From NCBI GenBank assembly GCA_950073265.1, contig CATMPJ010000005.1:1-40740 (forward strand): DNA of 40,740 nt. Reading direction: 5' to 3'. Origin of the DNA: an uncultured bacterium (GTDB lineage: Bacteria > Patescibacteriota > Minisyncoccia > Phycocordibacterales > UBA918). The notes below the pieces were generated by a model. The model ran no database searches. It saw only the letters and a list, made by a program, of their open reading frames with translations, and was not told the DNA's origin. Position 1 is the stretch's first letter. Each line of letters starts with the position of its first letter. A program made the translations under genes and the position numbers. Of this stretch, positions 1-8,527 are shown piece after piece.

Positions 1-846
1 CCCTCGAATGGTGTGGGTGGAGCGCAGGTTGCATCGGGTGCTGTTGCGATGCAGGAGCAAATCGATTCGCTCGAAGCCCGTCTGGCGACAGCGAACGATC
101 CGGGGACACGGACAGAACTCCAGCGTATGCTGGCAGAGGCTCGAGCAACCAAGACCGAACTGGCCCGACAAGAAAGCCGGGCACAGGGAACCATCCGTAC
201 GTTGCGGCAGCAGCGGACGATCCGACCGCTGACGGCCACGCAGGTACAGCAACTCAACGATGCGCAGAACGCGCTCGAGGAGATTCGCAAAAACCGTGAA
301 GCCGTCGCAGACGCGCTCAAGCAGGCGCTGGACGCGGCTGGCCGGGCGAAAGCTTCGGCTACGGCTGCAAACGGATCGGCTACTGCCGCCAAGACCTCGG
401 CGGACAGCGCGGAAGAATCCGCAACCGCTGCGGCTGTCTCGGCGCAGGAAGCGAAAGATGCCTCGTGGGCATGGTGGCAAATTGCCCTCATCGCTCTAGC
501 GGTGTTCCTGCTTCTCGGTCTCCCGCTCTACTTCCTGGCTCGCAAGGGCATGGCGAAAAAGACGGAGCTCGATGCCATCGACAAGAAGACGATGCAGATG
601 GAACCGACGTCGGAAACGGCTGAGGAACTCAAGCAGATGGAATCTCAGGAAAACGCGGCAACGCGTCAACTGCAATTCCGGCGTCAGGATGGTGAAGTGT
701 GCACGGTGGATGCCGGTCGCCGTGAAGGCTCCTGGATTTGCGAAGCTGGTGTCGGTGACCATTCCGACTCGGCAGCGCCTATCAAGGACATCATGGCGTT
801 CGTGAGAAAAGCCAACCGTCATGGACGACTGAATCTCAGCTACTGA
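1..846 (+). CDS. Coiled-coil single-pass membrane protein (5' end possibly cut by window)
   Basis: I do not recognise a family. The frame is open to the window edge, so the protein may start upstream; the ORF track uses GTG at 13. Numbered from there, residues ~10-110 are charged, heptad-like helix rich in Glu, Arg, Ala and Gln; ~110-148 is an Ala/Ser/Thr-rich helical stretch with repeated SATAA/SADSAEESA elements; ~153-178 is one strong membrane helix beginning at WAWWQIALIALAV. About 100 residues follow, with a QFRRQDGEVCTVDAGRR segment that could form a small beta domain with two Cys. Codons are strongly G/C-ending, unlike the genes downstream, and the gene is followed by a GC-rich hairpin. 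This could mean transfer, a different selection regime or an assembly join. Coding is convincing; function is unknown. Confidence 0.75.
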   Translation, partial: PSNGVGGAQVASGAVAMQEQIDSLEARLATANDPGTRTELQRMLAEARATKTELARQESRAQGTIRTLRQQRTIRPLTATQVQQLNDAQNALEEIRKNREAVADALKQALDAAGRAKASATAANGSATAAKTSADSAEESATAAAVSAQEAKDASWAWWQIALIALAVFLLLGLPLYFLARKGMAKKTELDAIDKKTMQMEPTSETAEELKQMESQENAATRQLQFRRQDGEVCTVDAGRREGSWICEAGVGDHSDSAAPIKDIMAFVRKANRHGRLNLSY

Positions 847-872
847 CGGTCTTCGCGATCGGCGAACTAGGG

Positions 873-903
873 GATGGGCGGCGAGTATTGCGAGCCGCCC
901 ATC
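873..903 (+). terminator. GC-rich hairpin after the first gene
   Basis: A perfect 10-bp stem GATGGGCGGC/GCCGCCCATC with an 11-nt loop lies 26 nt after the stop codon. No T-run follows directly, so it is terminator-like rather than a textbook intrinsic terminator. Confidence 0.5.
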
Positions 904-914
904 ACCACCTCATT

Positions 915-953
915 CGTTTTCTCTCAGCTTTCTTTGAGAGCTGAAAGAAAACG
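915..953. repeat. Long inverted repeat (18-bp hairpin)
   Basis: The arms begin CGTTTTCTCTCAGC and end GAGCTGAAAGAAAACG. They pair over 18 positions with one mismatch and one G-U across a TTT loop. It sits 12 nt after the preceding hairpin and could be a second terminator or a structured RNA element. Confidence 0.55.
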
Positions 954-1380
954 GATGAAAATCTGTAAACAACATTTTGTGTGGTCATCGATTGGTCATT
1001 TGGAAACGGATGGTTGGTACGGTGGTTGCATGGAATTAGTTTATATAGGTTATCATTTGGTTCTTTTATACCAACTAATAGATACATCTGTAACTATTAG
1101 CAAGTGGTCCCACACCTTTGGTGCGGGGCTTTTTGAATGAGACAACGAACAGCAGCGCTGTGACTATGTCGAATTTGACCTAATTTTTAGCGACTGCTAT
1201 AAGAGTATAAAAATGGAAATATTCTTGTGGTAACACAGGATTCTCAGCAGATTCGACCTACCAAGGGAGAAAATGTTGGCGGAGAGCTGTGAGAACATTT
1301 CAATTAGGTACTCATAAAATTGTAAGTCAATTATCTTATGGCAACTATCAAGACAGAGTACTTGCACTATTTTTACTTAT

Positions 1381-1436
1381 CTGTATAATAGCGCCACTGT
1401 TCATCGGGAGTAAAAAGAAATAGCAAAGCTATTTTT
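1381..1436 (+). ncRNA. Possible very short transcript (promoter plus terminator-like hairpin)
   Basis: TATAAT at ~1381-1386, with TTGCAC 16 nt upstream, is followed about 30 nt later by AAATAGC-AAA-GCTATTTTTG, a small stem running into a T-run. Promoter and terminator are close enough to make an RNA of roughly 45 nt. Both elements are short and could be chance in AT-rich DNA. Confidence 0.2.
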
Positions 1437-1525
1437 GTGCGGGTAAGTTCCGACATACTTTCGAACGAGAACGTTGTAGTTTGACATCTTTCATTGGTAC
1501 ATAAGTATCGATGAATGCATATCAT

Positions 1526-1673
1526 CATATCTATAACCCAATTATAGATATGAGTACGTATGTTGAATAAACATTAATCGTAAGATTAAATTTAGACAAC
1601 ATGCATCACAGCACTTATATATGTTCCACAAACATATATTTCAAGACAAAATTTTCGTAGATTATTTTGTCTT
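1526..1673. repeat. Three consecutive perfect hairpins upstream of 16S
   Basis: CATATCTATAA/TTATAGATATG (1526-1552, 11 bp, 5-nt loop), ATATATGTT/AACATATAT (1617-1639, 9 bp, 5-nt loop) and AAGACAAAAT/ATTTTGTCTT (1643-1673, 10 bp, 11-nt loop) stand close together ahead of the rRNA promoter. Perfect arms in three successive units suggest more than base composition. The function is unknown. Confidence 0.45.
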
Positions 1674-1705
1674 ATCCTTTAGGTAAATCGTTTTTGATTT
1701 GAGCG

Positions 1706-1735
1706 TTGAGACAAGTACACTCCGCTCACTATAAT
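1706..1735 (+). promoter_or_regulatory. 16S rRNA promoter
   Basis: TTGAGA (1706-1711), an 18-nt spacer and a perfect TATAAT (1730-1735). Transcription would begin near 1742, leaving a leader of ~35 nt with a CGAAGC-TTT-GCTTCG hairpin (1752-1766) before the mature 16S start. Confidence 0.7.
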
Positions 1736-1776
1736 CAATCACGCAGATACACGAAGCTTTGCTTCGGTACCTGTCT

Positions 1777-3235
<1,459 letters not shown>

Positions 3236-3438
3236 TGGACACGTTGTCGTACGCTTGGTAACAAGCCTACAATGACAGCTAATTGGTCGATGTTGTGTGT
3301 ATCAATTGAGCACGCAACGAGTAATGATACTCAACACTCTGAAGTGGTATTTGACTCTAGAGAAAGAACTAGTAGAAGCCAAAGGATAGGACAAAATAAT
3401 ACGCGAAAGCGCTGTGTGATATGCAAATGTCTCTATTA
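3236..3438. other. 16S downstream spacer, no gene seen
   Basis: About 200 nt without an ORF or recognisable RNA gene. It begins with the palindrome TCCAATTGGA just past the 16S end and presumably holds the 3' processing sequence of the transcript. No 23S rRNA start is present. Confidence 0.6.
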
Positions 3439-3478
3439 GAAAAACCGCTGCAACATAAAATGTTGCAGCGGTTTTTTC
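3439..3478. terminator. Bidirectional intrinsic terminator
   Basis: A perfect stem AAAAACCGCTGCAACA/TGTTGCAGCGGTTTTT around a TAAAA loop has a T-run on either strand. It separates the plus-strand 16S from the convergent minus-strand pilin gene and can end both. Confidence 0.9.
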
Positions 3479-3488
3479 TAACTACTAA

Positions 3489-4094
3489 TTACCAATCAGA
3501 CCAGAAATAATCACGAGGTGGCCGATCGTCTACGTCAAAGAAGTCTCTAATGTTATCAAAGAAACCTCCTCCATCATCGTTAGAACCATCATTTTCGGTG
3601 GTTGCGTCTGACTCAGAATCAGAGTCACCTGAACCAGGAGGAGGGAGGTCTAATGGTTGATTGGTGCCTGTAGGCTGCGATGTGTCGTCACCGACACCAG
3701 GTGAGTTGCCACCATTCTGTGGAATCCCTGTACGCTTCACGCTATCAGGATCTTTGTAGTCAAATTCTGGTTGTGCCACGCCAGAAAGCCCAATCGAGTT
3801 AGAAATCAGATTTACAATGCCCCAGAAAATAATCAGAATGACAAATCCAGTTACAGAATAAATGGCCAAATTTTTAGCATTTTTCCTACCTTCTTCTTCT
3901 GCGCTACCAAAGACAAAATAGCGAATGACATTAATAATGAAGAATAGAAATGCTATTCCAAGCAGGAACGGAATACCAATTTCATTAATAAAACCTAAAA
4001 TACCGTTAATGAGCGATTGTAGGCCACCATCAGCCTCAGCAGCATTGGTTGTAAAAGGGAAGAGAAGAGAAAGAAAGACAAGCGTTTTATACAT
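3489..4094 (-). CDS. VirB2/TrbC-like type IV pilin-family membrane protein
   Basis: The track ORF begins at 4160, but I place the start at ATG 4094 (201 aa). From there the product has a signal peptide (MYKTLVFLSLLFPFTTNAAEA), and a TATAAT box lies only 6 nt upstream, so the longer start would not be transcribed. After cleavage come two hydrophobic helices, ~35-60 (IPFLLGIAFLFFIINVIRYFVFG) and ~73-98, joined by the short charged loop SAEEEGRKNAK. This is the layout of VirB2-like pilins seen in CPR genomes. The C-terminal ~100 residues are disordered, Gly/Pro/Asp/Ser-rich and end in WSDW, an acidic tail not found in short classical VirB2. No other secretion genes are adjacent; a VirD4-like ATPase is encoded at 13387. 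It could be a pilus or conjugation-type subunit or another small membrane protein with the same topology. Confidence 0.75.
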   Translation of the reverse strand: MYKTLVFLSLLFPFTTNAAEADGGLQSLINGILGFINEIGIPFLLGIAFLFFIINVIRYFVFGSAEEEGRKNAKNLAIYSVTGFVILIIFWGIVNLISNSIGLSGVAQPEFDYKDPDSVKRTGIPQNGGNSPGVGDDTSQPTGTNQPLDLPPPGSGDSDSESDATTENDGSNDDGGGFFDNIRDFFDVDDRPPRDYFWSDW

Positions 4095-4106
4095 ATTAAG
4101 ATTATA
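4095..4106 (-). promoter_or_regulatory. -10 box of the pilin-like gene, leaderless start
   Basis: TATAAT at 4101-4106 (minus strand) ends 6 nt before ATG 4094. This spacing puts the transcription start at or next to the start codon and decides the start choice. Confidence 0.65.
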
Positions 4107-4144
4107 GCTTACATTCCCACACAAAGAGGAGTGTTTTCCGAAGA

Positions 4145-4173
4145 TTGATTTTTTACACAAAACGTGCTATAAT
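4145..4173 (+). promoter_or_regulatory. Promoter of the small Trp-rich protein
   Basis: TTGATT (4145-4150), a 17-nt spacer and an extended -10 TGC-TATAAT (4168-4173). Its TTTTTACACAAA segment (4150-4161) recurs upstream of ltrA (4776-4787). Confidence 0.65.
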
Positions 4174-4226
4174 TTAAGCAAGGTTAGAAAGCCTGACCGA
4201 TAAGTTTCATTTTTTGGAGAGTTGTA

Positions 4227-4508
4227 ATGGCTCATGTCAAAATTCTAAGACAGCAACCCAATCTGTTTCAAAAGTGGTGGAATAATCAAGTCCACACCTG
4301 GCGGAACAATCGATACATTCCGGGAACTTTCATTCACCGGATTCGGTATTGGCCGCTTGATCTCATCATCGGGATCCCGCTGGCTTGGCTTGCAATCAAT
4401 ATCTTCGCGTTGCTCGCATTTATGTTTGGCGGAGGTGTGGGTTGGCAGAATCCTGACAATTTCCAGCGAGTCCTGTATGCTCCGTTATACTGGATCGCGG
4501 GCGGTTAG
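4227..4508 (+). CDS. Small Trp-rich membrane protein, unknown
   Basis: No family recognised. It is 93 aa: residues 1-45 are basic and aromatic (KWWNNQVHTWRNNRYIPG), one membrane helix follows at ~50-72 (LIIGIPLAWLAINIFALLAFMFGGG), then a short tail ending LYWIAGG. Eight tryptophans in 93 residues is exceptional. It is one of the few genes here with a real 5' leader (~47 nt) and a purine-rich GGAGAG about 5 nt before ATG that resembles a Shine-Dalgarno. Its GC content is higher than that of the neighbours, and a dedicated promoter and terminator isolate it. It may have been acquired, or it may be highly expressed. Confidence 0.7.
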   Translation: MAHVKILRQQPNLFQKWWNNQVHTWRNNRYIPGTFIHRIRYWPLDLIIGIPLAWLAINIFALLAFMFGGGVGWQNPDNFQRVLYAPLYWIAGG

Positions 4509-4510
4509 AA

Positions 4511-4538
4511 GAGGGGTGACGCTCTGACGTCGCCCCTC
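4511..4538 (+). repeat. GC-rich hairpin after the Trp-rich gene
   Basis: GAGGGGTGACG/CGTCGCCCCTC pairs over 11 bp with one G-U and a 6-nt loop, starting 2 nt after the stop codon. There is no T-run; the true terminator follows at 4553. Confidence 0.55.
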
Positions 4539-4552
4539 CAACCTCTTTACAA

Positions 4553-4579
4553 AGTCTTGGTGAAAACCGAGGCTTTTTC
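4553..4579 (+). terminator. Intrinsic terminator with GAAA tetraloop
   Basis: AGTCTTGGT-GAAA-ACCGAGGCT forms a 9-bp stem (two G-U) capped by a GAAA tetraloop and followed by TTTTC. It ends the gene at 4227-4508. Confidence 0.75.
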
Positions 4580-4594
4580 ATTAATGATACATAA

Positions 4595-4687
4595 AAACCA
4601 CTGTCCGCGCTCTAGGATTCGAACCTAGGACCTTTCGAGTATCAGTCGAATGCTCTAGCCAACTGAGCTAAGCGCGGACAGTGGTTT
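4595..4687. repeat. 17-bp inverted repeat enclosing the tRNA
   Basis: Plus-strand arms AAACCACTGTCCGCGCT (4595-4611) and AGCGCGGACAGTGGTTT (4671-4687) are perfect complements. Seven pairs are the acceptor stem; ten are extra. On the minus strand the extended stem runs into TTTTTATG, so it may also act as the tRNA terminator or as a processing signal. Confidence 0.85.
4604..4677 (-). tRNA. tRNA-Ile (GAU)
   Basis: Read on the minus strand: acceptor CCGCGCT/AGCGCGG, D-arm GCTC..GAGC, anticodon stem TTCGA/TCGAA with loop CTGATAC giving anticodon GAU, T-arm CTAGG-TTCGAAT-CCTAG, discriminator A. The 74-nt body has no encoded CCA (CAG follows), so CCA must be added after transcription. Pairing continues 10 bp beyond the acceptor stem on both sides (see repeat). 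Confidence 0.95.
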
Positions 4688-4704
4688 CTATTTATGTGGC
4701 CAGA

Positions 4705-4733
4705 ACTATAGCAAATATTTTAATAAAATGTAA
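4705..4733 (-). promoter_or_regulatory. tRNA-Ile promoter
   Basis: On the minus strand: TTACAT, a 17-nt spacer and an extended -10 TGC-TATAGT (4705-4710), placing the start ~20 nt before the tRNA. Confidence 0.55.
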
Positions 4734-4791
4734 GGGTACGTCAGCAGTTCGAGTATAGCTCATCGGTCTTTCATGTTTTTACACAAACCCG

Positions 4792-4797
4792 TATACT
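4792..4797 (+). promoter_or_regulatory. -10 box of ltrA-like gene, leaderless start
   Basis: TATACT ends 6 nt before ATG 4804; TTTCAT lies 17 nt further upstream. There is no Shine-Dalgarno. Confidence 0.6.
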
Positions 4798-4803
4798 CTA
4801 AGC

Positions 4804-5910
4804 ATGATTCCTGAGTATAAACGCGCGTCTTGGCTAGAGCTTTTTTACGATGTTGCTTTTGTAGCGCTCGTAGCACAACTAACGTATTTGACGGCCAAAT
4901 ACCACCACTCTGTCGCAGATTTTTTAAATATTTTTATCGTCGGATACAGTATCTTCATCGCGTGGTGGGCCACCACTGCCAACCGCAATTTGCAGCCTGA
5001 TGAAAAAGCACTTGATAAACTGTTGGTGCAGATTCAAATGGTGGGCGCTTTTGTGATGAGTGTCACCATGCCAGCCACCTTTGTGGGTGATTATTTTTGG
5101 TTTTTTGTGACGTTTGGTGCCGTTCGTTTCTTGCAGTCAATGATGTTGGTGATTATGTACGTGCGACACCCGGAGAAGCGTCCCGTTACCTACAACCTGC
5201 TTGAGGGAATGCTGGCAGCTTCTTTTGTATGGCTACTCAGTGGTTTTATGCCGTCACCGTGGCATTTTGTCGTAGCAGGGGCAGCCTTAGCGCTGGACAT
5301 TATGACACCGCTCACACGCGGCAAGGGAAACACTATTCGGTACTTAAACGTCTATCACCTTCAGGAGCGACTAGGTCTCTTTTTAATGCTAGTAATTGGC
5401 GAGAGTATGATTGTGGTGGCACTCGCCAATACCGCCACATCACTTTCAGTCACTGAACCAGCAGTTATTTTCTCCGGTTTAGCGTTTATGGTTGCCTTGT
5501 GGTGGCTGTACTTTGATCATAGTGATCGGTATCAAGGTGTTCGGCCGCGCAGTTTGTTCTTTTTTATCCACGCCCACGCGCTTATGTTTGGCAGCTTAAT
5601 TCTCTTATCTGTCGGTTACAAGTTAATCCTTGAAGGAGTGGAACAGACCGGACTCGGTTTTGTTTTTGCCGGCGTCATGGGCATTGTGGCAACACTGGGT
5701 GTCACTCGTGCCATGTTGTATCAACTTAAAGGAAGGAGTTTTGTTATCAGCACACTACTCTTAGTTCTCTTTATGATTTTTGGCGTTTTTGGTTGGCTAG
5801 AACAATTAGTAGTCGAATCCGTCGTCGTAGCGTCATTATTTTTCTTACTTGTCGCTTGGCTCGATTATAAAAACTTCTTTTTGAAAGTGGGGAATCAGAT
5901 TGAGAGCTAA
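4804..5910 (+). CDS. LtrA-family (low temperature requirement A) membrane protein
   Basis: A 368-aa polytopic membrane protein with about ten hydrophobic helices. Family signatures are the N-terminal WLELFYDVAFVALVAQL (residues ~10-26), the central HLQERLGLFLMLVIGES segment (~185-205) and WWLYFDH (~237). The length matches the family. LtrA was named from a Listeria cold-growth phenotype, and its biochemical role is not established. The gene stands alone, convergent with gtrA-like on the minus strand with almost no spacer. Confidence 0.85.
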   Translation: MIPEYKRASWLELFYDVAFVALVAQLTYLTAKYHHSVADFLNIFIVGYSIFIAWWATTANRNLQPDEKALDKLLVQIQMVGAFVMSVTMPATFVGDYFWFFVTFGAVRFLQSMMLVIMYVRHPEKRPVTYNLLEGMLAASFVWLLSGFMPSPWHFVVAGAALALDIMTPLTRGKGNTIRYLNVYHLQERLGLFLMLVIGESMIVVALANTATSLSVTEPAVIFSGLAFMVALWWLYFDHSDRYQGVRPRSLFFFIHAHALMFGSLILLSVGYKLILEGVEQTGLGFVFAGVMGIVATLGVTRAMLYQLKGRSFVISTLLLVLFMIFGVFGWLEQLVVESVVVASLFFLLVAWLDYKNFFLKVGNQIES

Positions 5911-5911
5911 G

Positions 5912-6304
5912 CTAGCGTGTTCCCATTTTGAAGTTTAGAAAGTTATTTAGTACAAAATTTCCAGTACCAACAATTCCACCAACAATTGTTCGCGCGAAGT
6001 AAAGATTCAAAGAAAACGCTTCCTTAAGGAAGACGGTCGCCGGGCCAATGATTAGAAATCCTAAAACCGCGATACCCATGAAGAATAGGTATCCTGCAGT
6101 GACGGTCTGCTCAGTGCCCCGGAACACAAATCGGTACGACAAATAGAAATTAAGACTAACCGCTATTAGAAAACCAAATACCACTGAAAAATATTCCGTG
6201 AGACCAATTTGAGTACCAAGATATACCAATAGTAAATCGAATATGAAGGTGCAGACACCTATAAAGCTGTAACCGAAGAATCGTTTGACGATAGGGGTTC
6301 TCAT
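5912..6304 (-). CDS. GtrA-like family flippase-type membrane protein
   Basis: 130 aa with four membrane helices and the GtrA-family pattern: RFFGYSFIGVCTFIFDLLLVY near the N-terminus, the SLNFYLSYRFVF motif around residues 50-61, and FVLNNFLNFKMG at the C-terminus. Family members are proposed to flip polyprenyl-phosphate-linked sugars for modification of surface glycans. The start ATG overlaps the stop of the upstream gene in an ATGA, so the two are translationally coupled. The role fits the glycan genes further downstream, but the substrate cannot be read from sequence. Confidence 0.85.
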   Translation of the reverse strand: MRTPIVKRFFGYSFIGVCTFIFDLLLVYLGTQIGLTEYFSVVFGFLIAVSLNFYLSYRFVFRGTEQTVTAGYLFFMGIAVLGFLIIGPATVFLKEAFSLNLYFARTIVGGIVGTGNFVLNNFLNFKMGTR

Positions 6305-6516
6305 TTCTTTGAGCTGTTTTGTTTACGTAGTTCGTCAATCGGTATCAAATACTCTTCTTCATCAATCTGATTAGCCTGGATAGAGGCTTTTTTTTCAAGT
6401 AGCGAACCTGACAGGTTGTAGATGAGTACGATAAAACCGATAACCACTAACCACATAAAGTAGGTAAACCAGCCGTAGGACTCTAGGCGAGTGTCTTTAT
6501 TGTAGATGCGGTTCAT
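6301..6516 (-). CDS. Small single-pass membrane protein, unknown
   Basis: 71 aa from ATG 6516; the track start at 6522 is a TTG. An extended -10 TGG-TATACT lies 7 nt upstream of this ATG, which supports it. There is one membrane helix at ~17-38 (WFTYFMWLVVIGFIVLIYNL) and then a charged cytoplasmic-type tail (EEEYLIPIDELRKQ). It overlaps gtrA-like by ATGA and is probably its operon partner. No family recognised. Confidence 0.65.
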   Translation of the reverse strand: MNRIYNKDTRLESYGWFTYFMWLVVIGFIVLIYNLSGSLLEKKASIQANQIDEEEYLIPIDELRKQNSSKK

Positions 6517-6523
6517 TACCAAA

Positions 6524-6529
6524 AGTATA
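6524..6529 (-). promoter_or_regulatory. Extended -10 box of the small membrane protein/gtrA-like operon
   Basis: On the minus strand TGG-TATACT ends 7 nt before ATG 6516, selecting that start over the TTG at 6522. Confidence 0.6.
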
Positions 6530-6555
6530 CCACTGGAACGAATATCGGTTTCTGG

Positions 6556-6561
6556 TATGCT
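6556..6561 (+). promoter_or_regulatory. Extended -10 box of the mur cluster
   Basis: TGG-TATGCT ends 11 nt before ATG 6573. The upstream TTG at 6561 used by the ORF track overlaps the -10 box and cannot be in the transcript. Confidence 0.55.
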
Positions 6562-6572
6562 TGGGACATTCT

Positions 6573-7934
6573 ATGAAGGATTATAGAGAATACTTTGCTG
6601 GGAAAAAGGTGACTGTTATGGGCTTGGGTCTTTTGGGGCGCGGCGTCGGAGACGCCGCGCTAATCGCCGAAGCCGGCGCCGCCGAAGTGATAGTAACCGA
6701 CCTCAAATCAGCAGAAGAATTACAGTCTTCAATCGCAGCATTGCAAGCACACGAAAACATTTCGTACTCTCTTGGCGGACATAAAGAAGAAGATTTTACT
6801 GATAGAGACCTGGTGTTGGTCGCGGCGGGTGTACCGGCTGATTCAGAATTTGTTCGCATTGCAAAATCTAAGAGTGCATATGTAGCACAGAGCGCGGCAC
6901 TTTTTGCTGAACTCTCCGGAATTCCTATAATTGGGGTAACTGGAACGCGGGGCAAAAGTACTGTAACCATGATGATTCATCACTGTTTACAACAGATAAC
7001 AGGAGAAAGAATACTGCTTGGTGGTAATGTACGAGGCGTATCAAACTTGCAATTGCTTAAAGATGTTAAGTCGGAATCATTATGTGTAATGGAGCTTGAT
7101 TCATGGCAACTACAGGGCTGGGGTTGGGCAAATATGAGCCCGCAAGTGGCAGTGTTCACTAGTTTTATGGAGGATCACCTGAATTACTATATGCGCAATG
7201 GGGTGACCAAAGAAGAAGCGATGGCTGCGTACTTTACAGACAAGGCACAAATCTTTTTACATCAGGACGAGTCAGGCACATTGGTGACAACACCGGCAGT
7301 GTTTGAGTGGTTGAAAAAAGTACTCCCTGATTACACGCTTGGTCAAGAAGTAAAGCTTGTAGATAGTTCACTCATTCCTGAGGAGGCACATTTGGCAATG
7401 CCCGGGGAACATAATCGACTTAATGCAGCGCTCGCGACAACGGCGCTAGAAGCATTGGGAATTGAAGAGTCAGTGATCTACGCAGCATTGGCATTGTTTC
7501 CGGGGGTTGAGGGTCGTCTCCAACTCGTGAAAACGTACGATAATGTGCGTGTGTACAATGACAATAACGCAACCACGCCGCAAGCTACGCAAGCGGCGCT
7601 GGAAGCACTCGACCTGGGTAATCAAAACATCATCCTGATCGCCGGTGGCGCAGACAAAAATATTTCAGTAGAAAATCTTGCCTATGTCATTACTGAACAC
7701 TGCAAACAAGTAATACTAACTCCTGGTAGCGGTACCGACAGACTATTAGAGCTTTTGCATGAAAACGCGAGTGTAAGTGTGGTGGCAGACTTGGCAGCGG
7801 CAGTGGCAACTGCCACTGCCGCCGCCAAGGCCGGAGACATCATCCTCTTTAGTCCCGCTTTTGCATCATTCGCACAATACAAAAATGAATATGAGCGCAA
7901 CGATCAGTTTTTGTCACTAATAGAAAAGCTGTAA
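6573..7934 (+). CDS. murD: UDP-N-acetylmuramoyl-L-alanine--D-glutamate ligase
   Basis: A cytoplasmic Mur ligase that adds D-glutamate to UDP-MurNAc-L-Ala using ATP. 453 aa from ATG 6573, the usual MurD size. An N-terminal Rossmann-like UDP-binding part (VTVMGLGLLGRG) is followed by the ATP loop GTRGKST at ~124-130, the central-domain ELDSWQLQG and MEDHLNYY, the HNRLNAA motif, and the C-terminal NDNNATTPQAT (equivalent to the usual NDSKATN) and LIAGGADK. Tyr-Asn-Asp-Asn in place of the Ser-Lys-containing form is a mild variation. It leads a cluster with pgeF (1-nt gap), murI and murC that supplies D-Glu and the preceding substrate. A promoter sits directly upstream. Confidence 0.95.
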   Translation: MKDYREYFAGKKVTVMGLGLLGRGVGDAALIAEAGAAEVIVTDLKSAEELQSSIAALQAHENISYSLGGHKEEDFTDRDLVLVAAGVPADSEFVRIAKSKSAYVAQSAALFAELSGIPIIGVTGTRGKSTVTMMIHHCLQQITGERILLGGNVRGVSNLQLLKDVKSESLCVMELDSWQLQGWGWANMSPQVAVFTSFMEDHLNYYMRNGVTKEEAMAAYFTDKAQIFLHQDESGTLVTTPAVFEWLKKVLPDYTLGQEVKLVDSSLIPEEAHLAMPGEHNRLNAALATTALEALGIEESVIYAALALFPGVEGRLQLVKTYDNVRVYNDNNATTPQATQAALEALDLGNQNIILIAGGADKNISVENLAYVITEHCKQVILTPGSGTDRLLELLHENASVSVVADLAAAVATATAAAKAGDIILFSPAFASFAQYKNEYERNDQFLSLIEKL

Positions 7935-7935
7935 G

Positions 7936-8517
7936 ATGCAACCGATTGATCAGCCATTTGCCAAGATGGAAATAGCGCTGAGCCGAACTACTAATCGTAC
8001 TTATCCAAATGTACTGATTCCAGATCAATGCCACAGCTCGACTATTATTGAGATTGTGACAGGAAATGAAGATTTGTCTCAGTGTGATGCTCTCATTACC
8101 AAACGTAAAGATATCTCTATCGGAGTCGTTACTGCTGACTGTATACCACTATGTATTGCCGACACAGAGAAAATTGCCGTTGTGCATGCCGGCTGGCGAG
8201 GTGTTTGTGCGGATATTATAGAGAAGTCACTCGCACGGTTCGGTTCCGTTGCTGATGAGATTTGGGTCGGCCCGTTTATCAAATCATTCGTTGTTCAGCC
8301 AGATGAATGTATGCAATTATTGCAGGCAAAATTTGGCACAGACTTTTTTATTACTACAAACGAAGAAATCAGATTTGACTTTGAAGCAGCCGTTCGTTCA
8401 ATACTACCAACCCAGACTATTTTCGATGGTCGTGACACATTCACCGATATGAATTTGCCAAGCTATCGGCGTGACAAGACAAATATACGCATTGTGACCG
8501 CTGTCAAAAGGCGATAA
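7936..8517 (+). CDS. pgeF: Peptidoglycan editing factor PgeF (YfiH/laccase-domain family)
   Basis: Family members (YfiH, formerly called polyphenol oxidase) remove L-Ser wrongly placed on UDP-MurNAc by MurC. The proposed metal ligands are all present: His33 in QCHSS, Cys69 in TADCIPL and His84 in HAGWRG. At 193 aa it is shorter than the usual ~240, with the missing part at the N-terminus; the ATG lies 1 nt after the murD stop, so the short form is probably real. Its place between murD and murI/murC fits muropeptide proofreading. Some family members have other reported activities (purine nucleoside phosphorolysis), so the exact reaction is inferred from context. Confidence 0.88.
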   Translation: MQPIDQPFAKMEIALSRTTNRTYPNVLIPDQCHSSTIIEIVTGNEDLSQCDALITKRKDISIGVVTADCIPLCIADTEKIAVVHAGWRGVCADIIEKSLARFGSVADEIWVGPFIKSFVVQPDECMQLLQAKFGTDFFITTNEEIRFDFEAAVRSILPTQTIFDGRDTFTDMNLPSYRRDKTNIRIVTAVKRR

Positions 8518-8527
8518 AGTGTAGAAC

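Larger units (their letters stand above)
847..1705. other. Gene-free, hairpin-rich intergenic region
   Basis: I see no convincing coding sequence. The 88-aa track ORF at 874-1140 runs through the hairpins and has no protein-like composition. The stretch turns abruptly AT-rich after ~950. It holds several hairpins (listed separately), a terminator-like stem near 1109-1132 (CCCACACC/GGTGCGGG then CTTTTTG), and a promoter-like TTGCAC-16-TATAAT at ~1360-1386. I looked for tmRNA, RNase P RNA, SRP RNA and 5S signatures and found none. Confidence 0.6.

Noticed and set aside
874-1140. 88-aa plus-strand ORF in the gap after the first gene
   Set aside because: It begins inside a GC hairpin, runs through a second inverted repeat, and has no domain, promoter spacing or protein-like composition.
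847-1776. tmRNA, RNase P RNA, SRP RNA or 5S rRNA in the gap
   Set aside because: None of the conserved core sequences of these RNAs could be found on either strand.
3439-3478. Attachment site or mobile-element end beside 16S
   Set aside because: The perfect stem with T-runs on both strands between convergent genes is fully explained as a bidirectional terminator.
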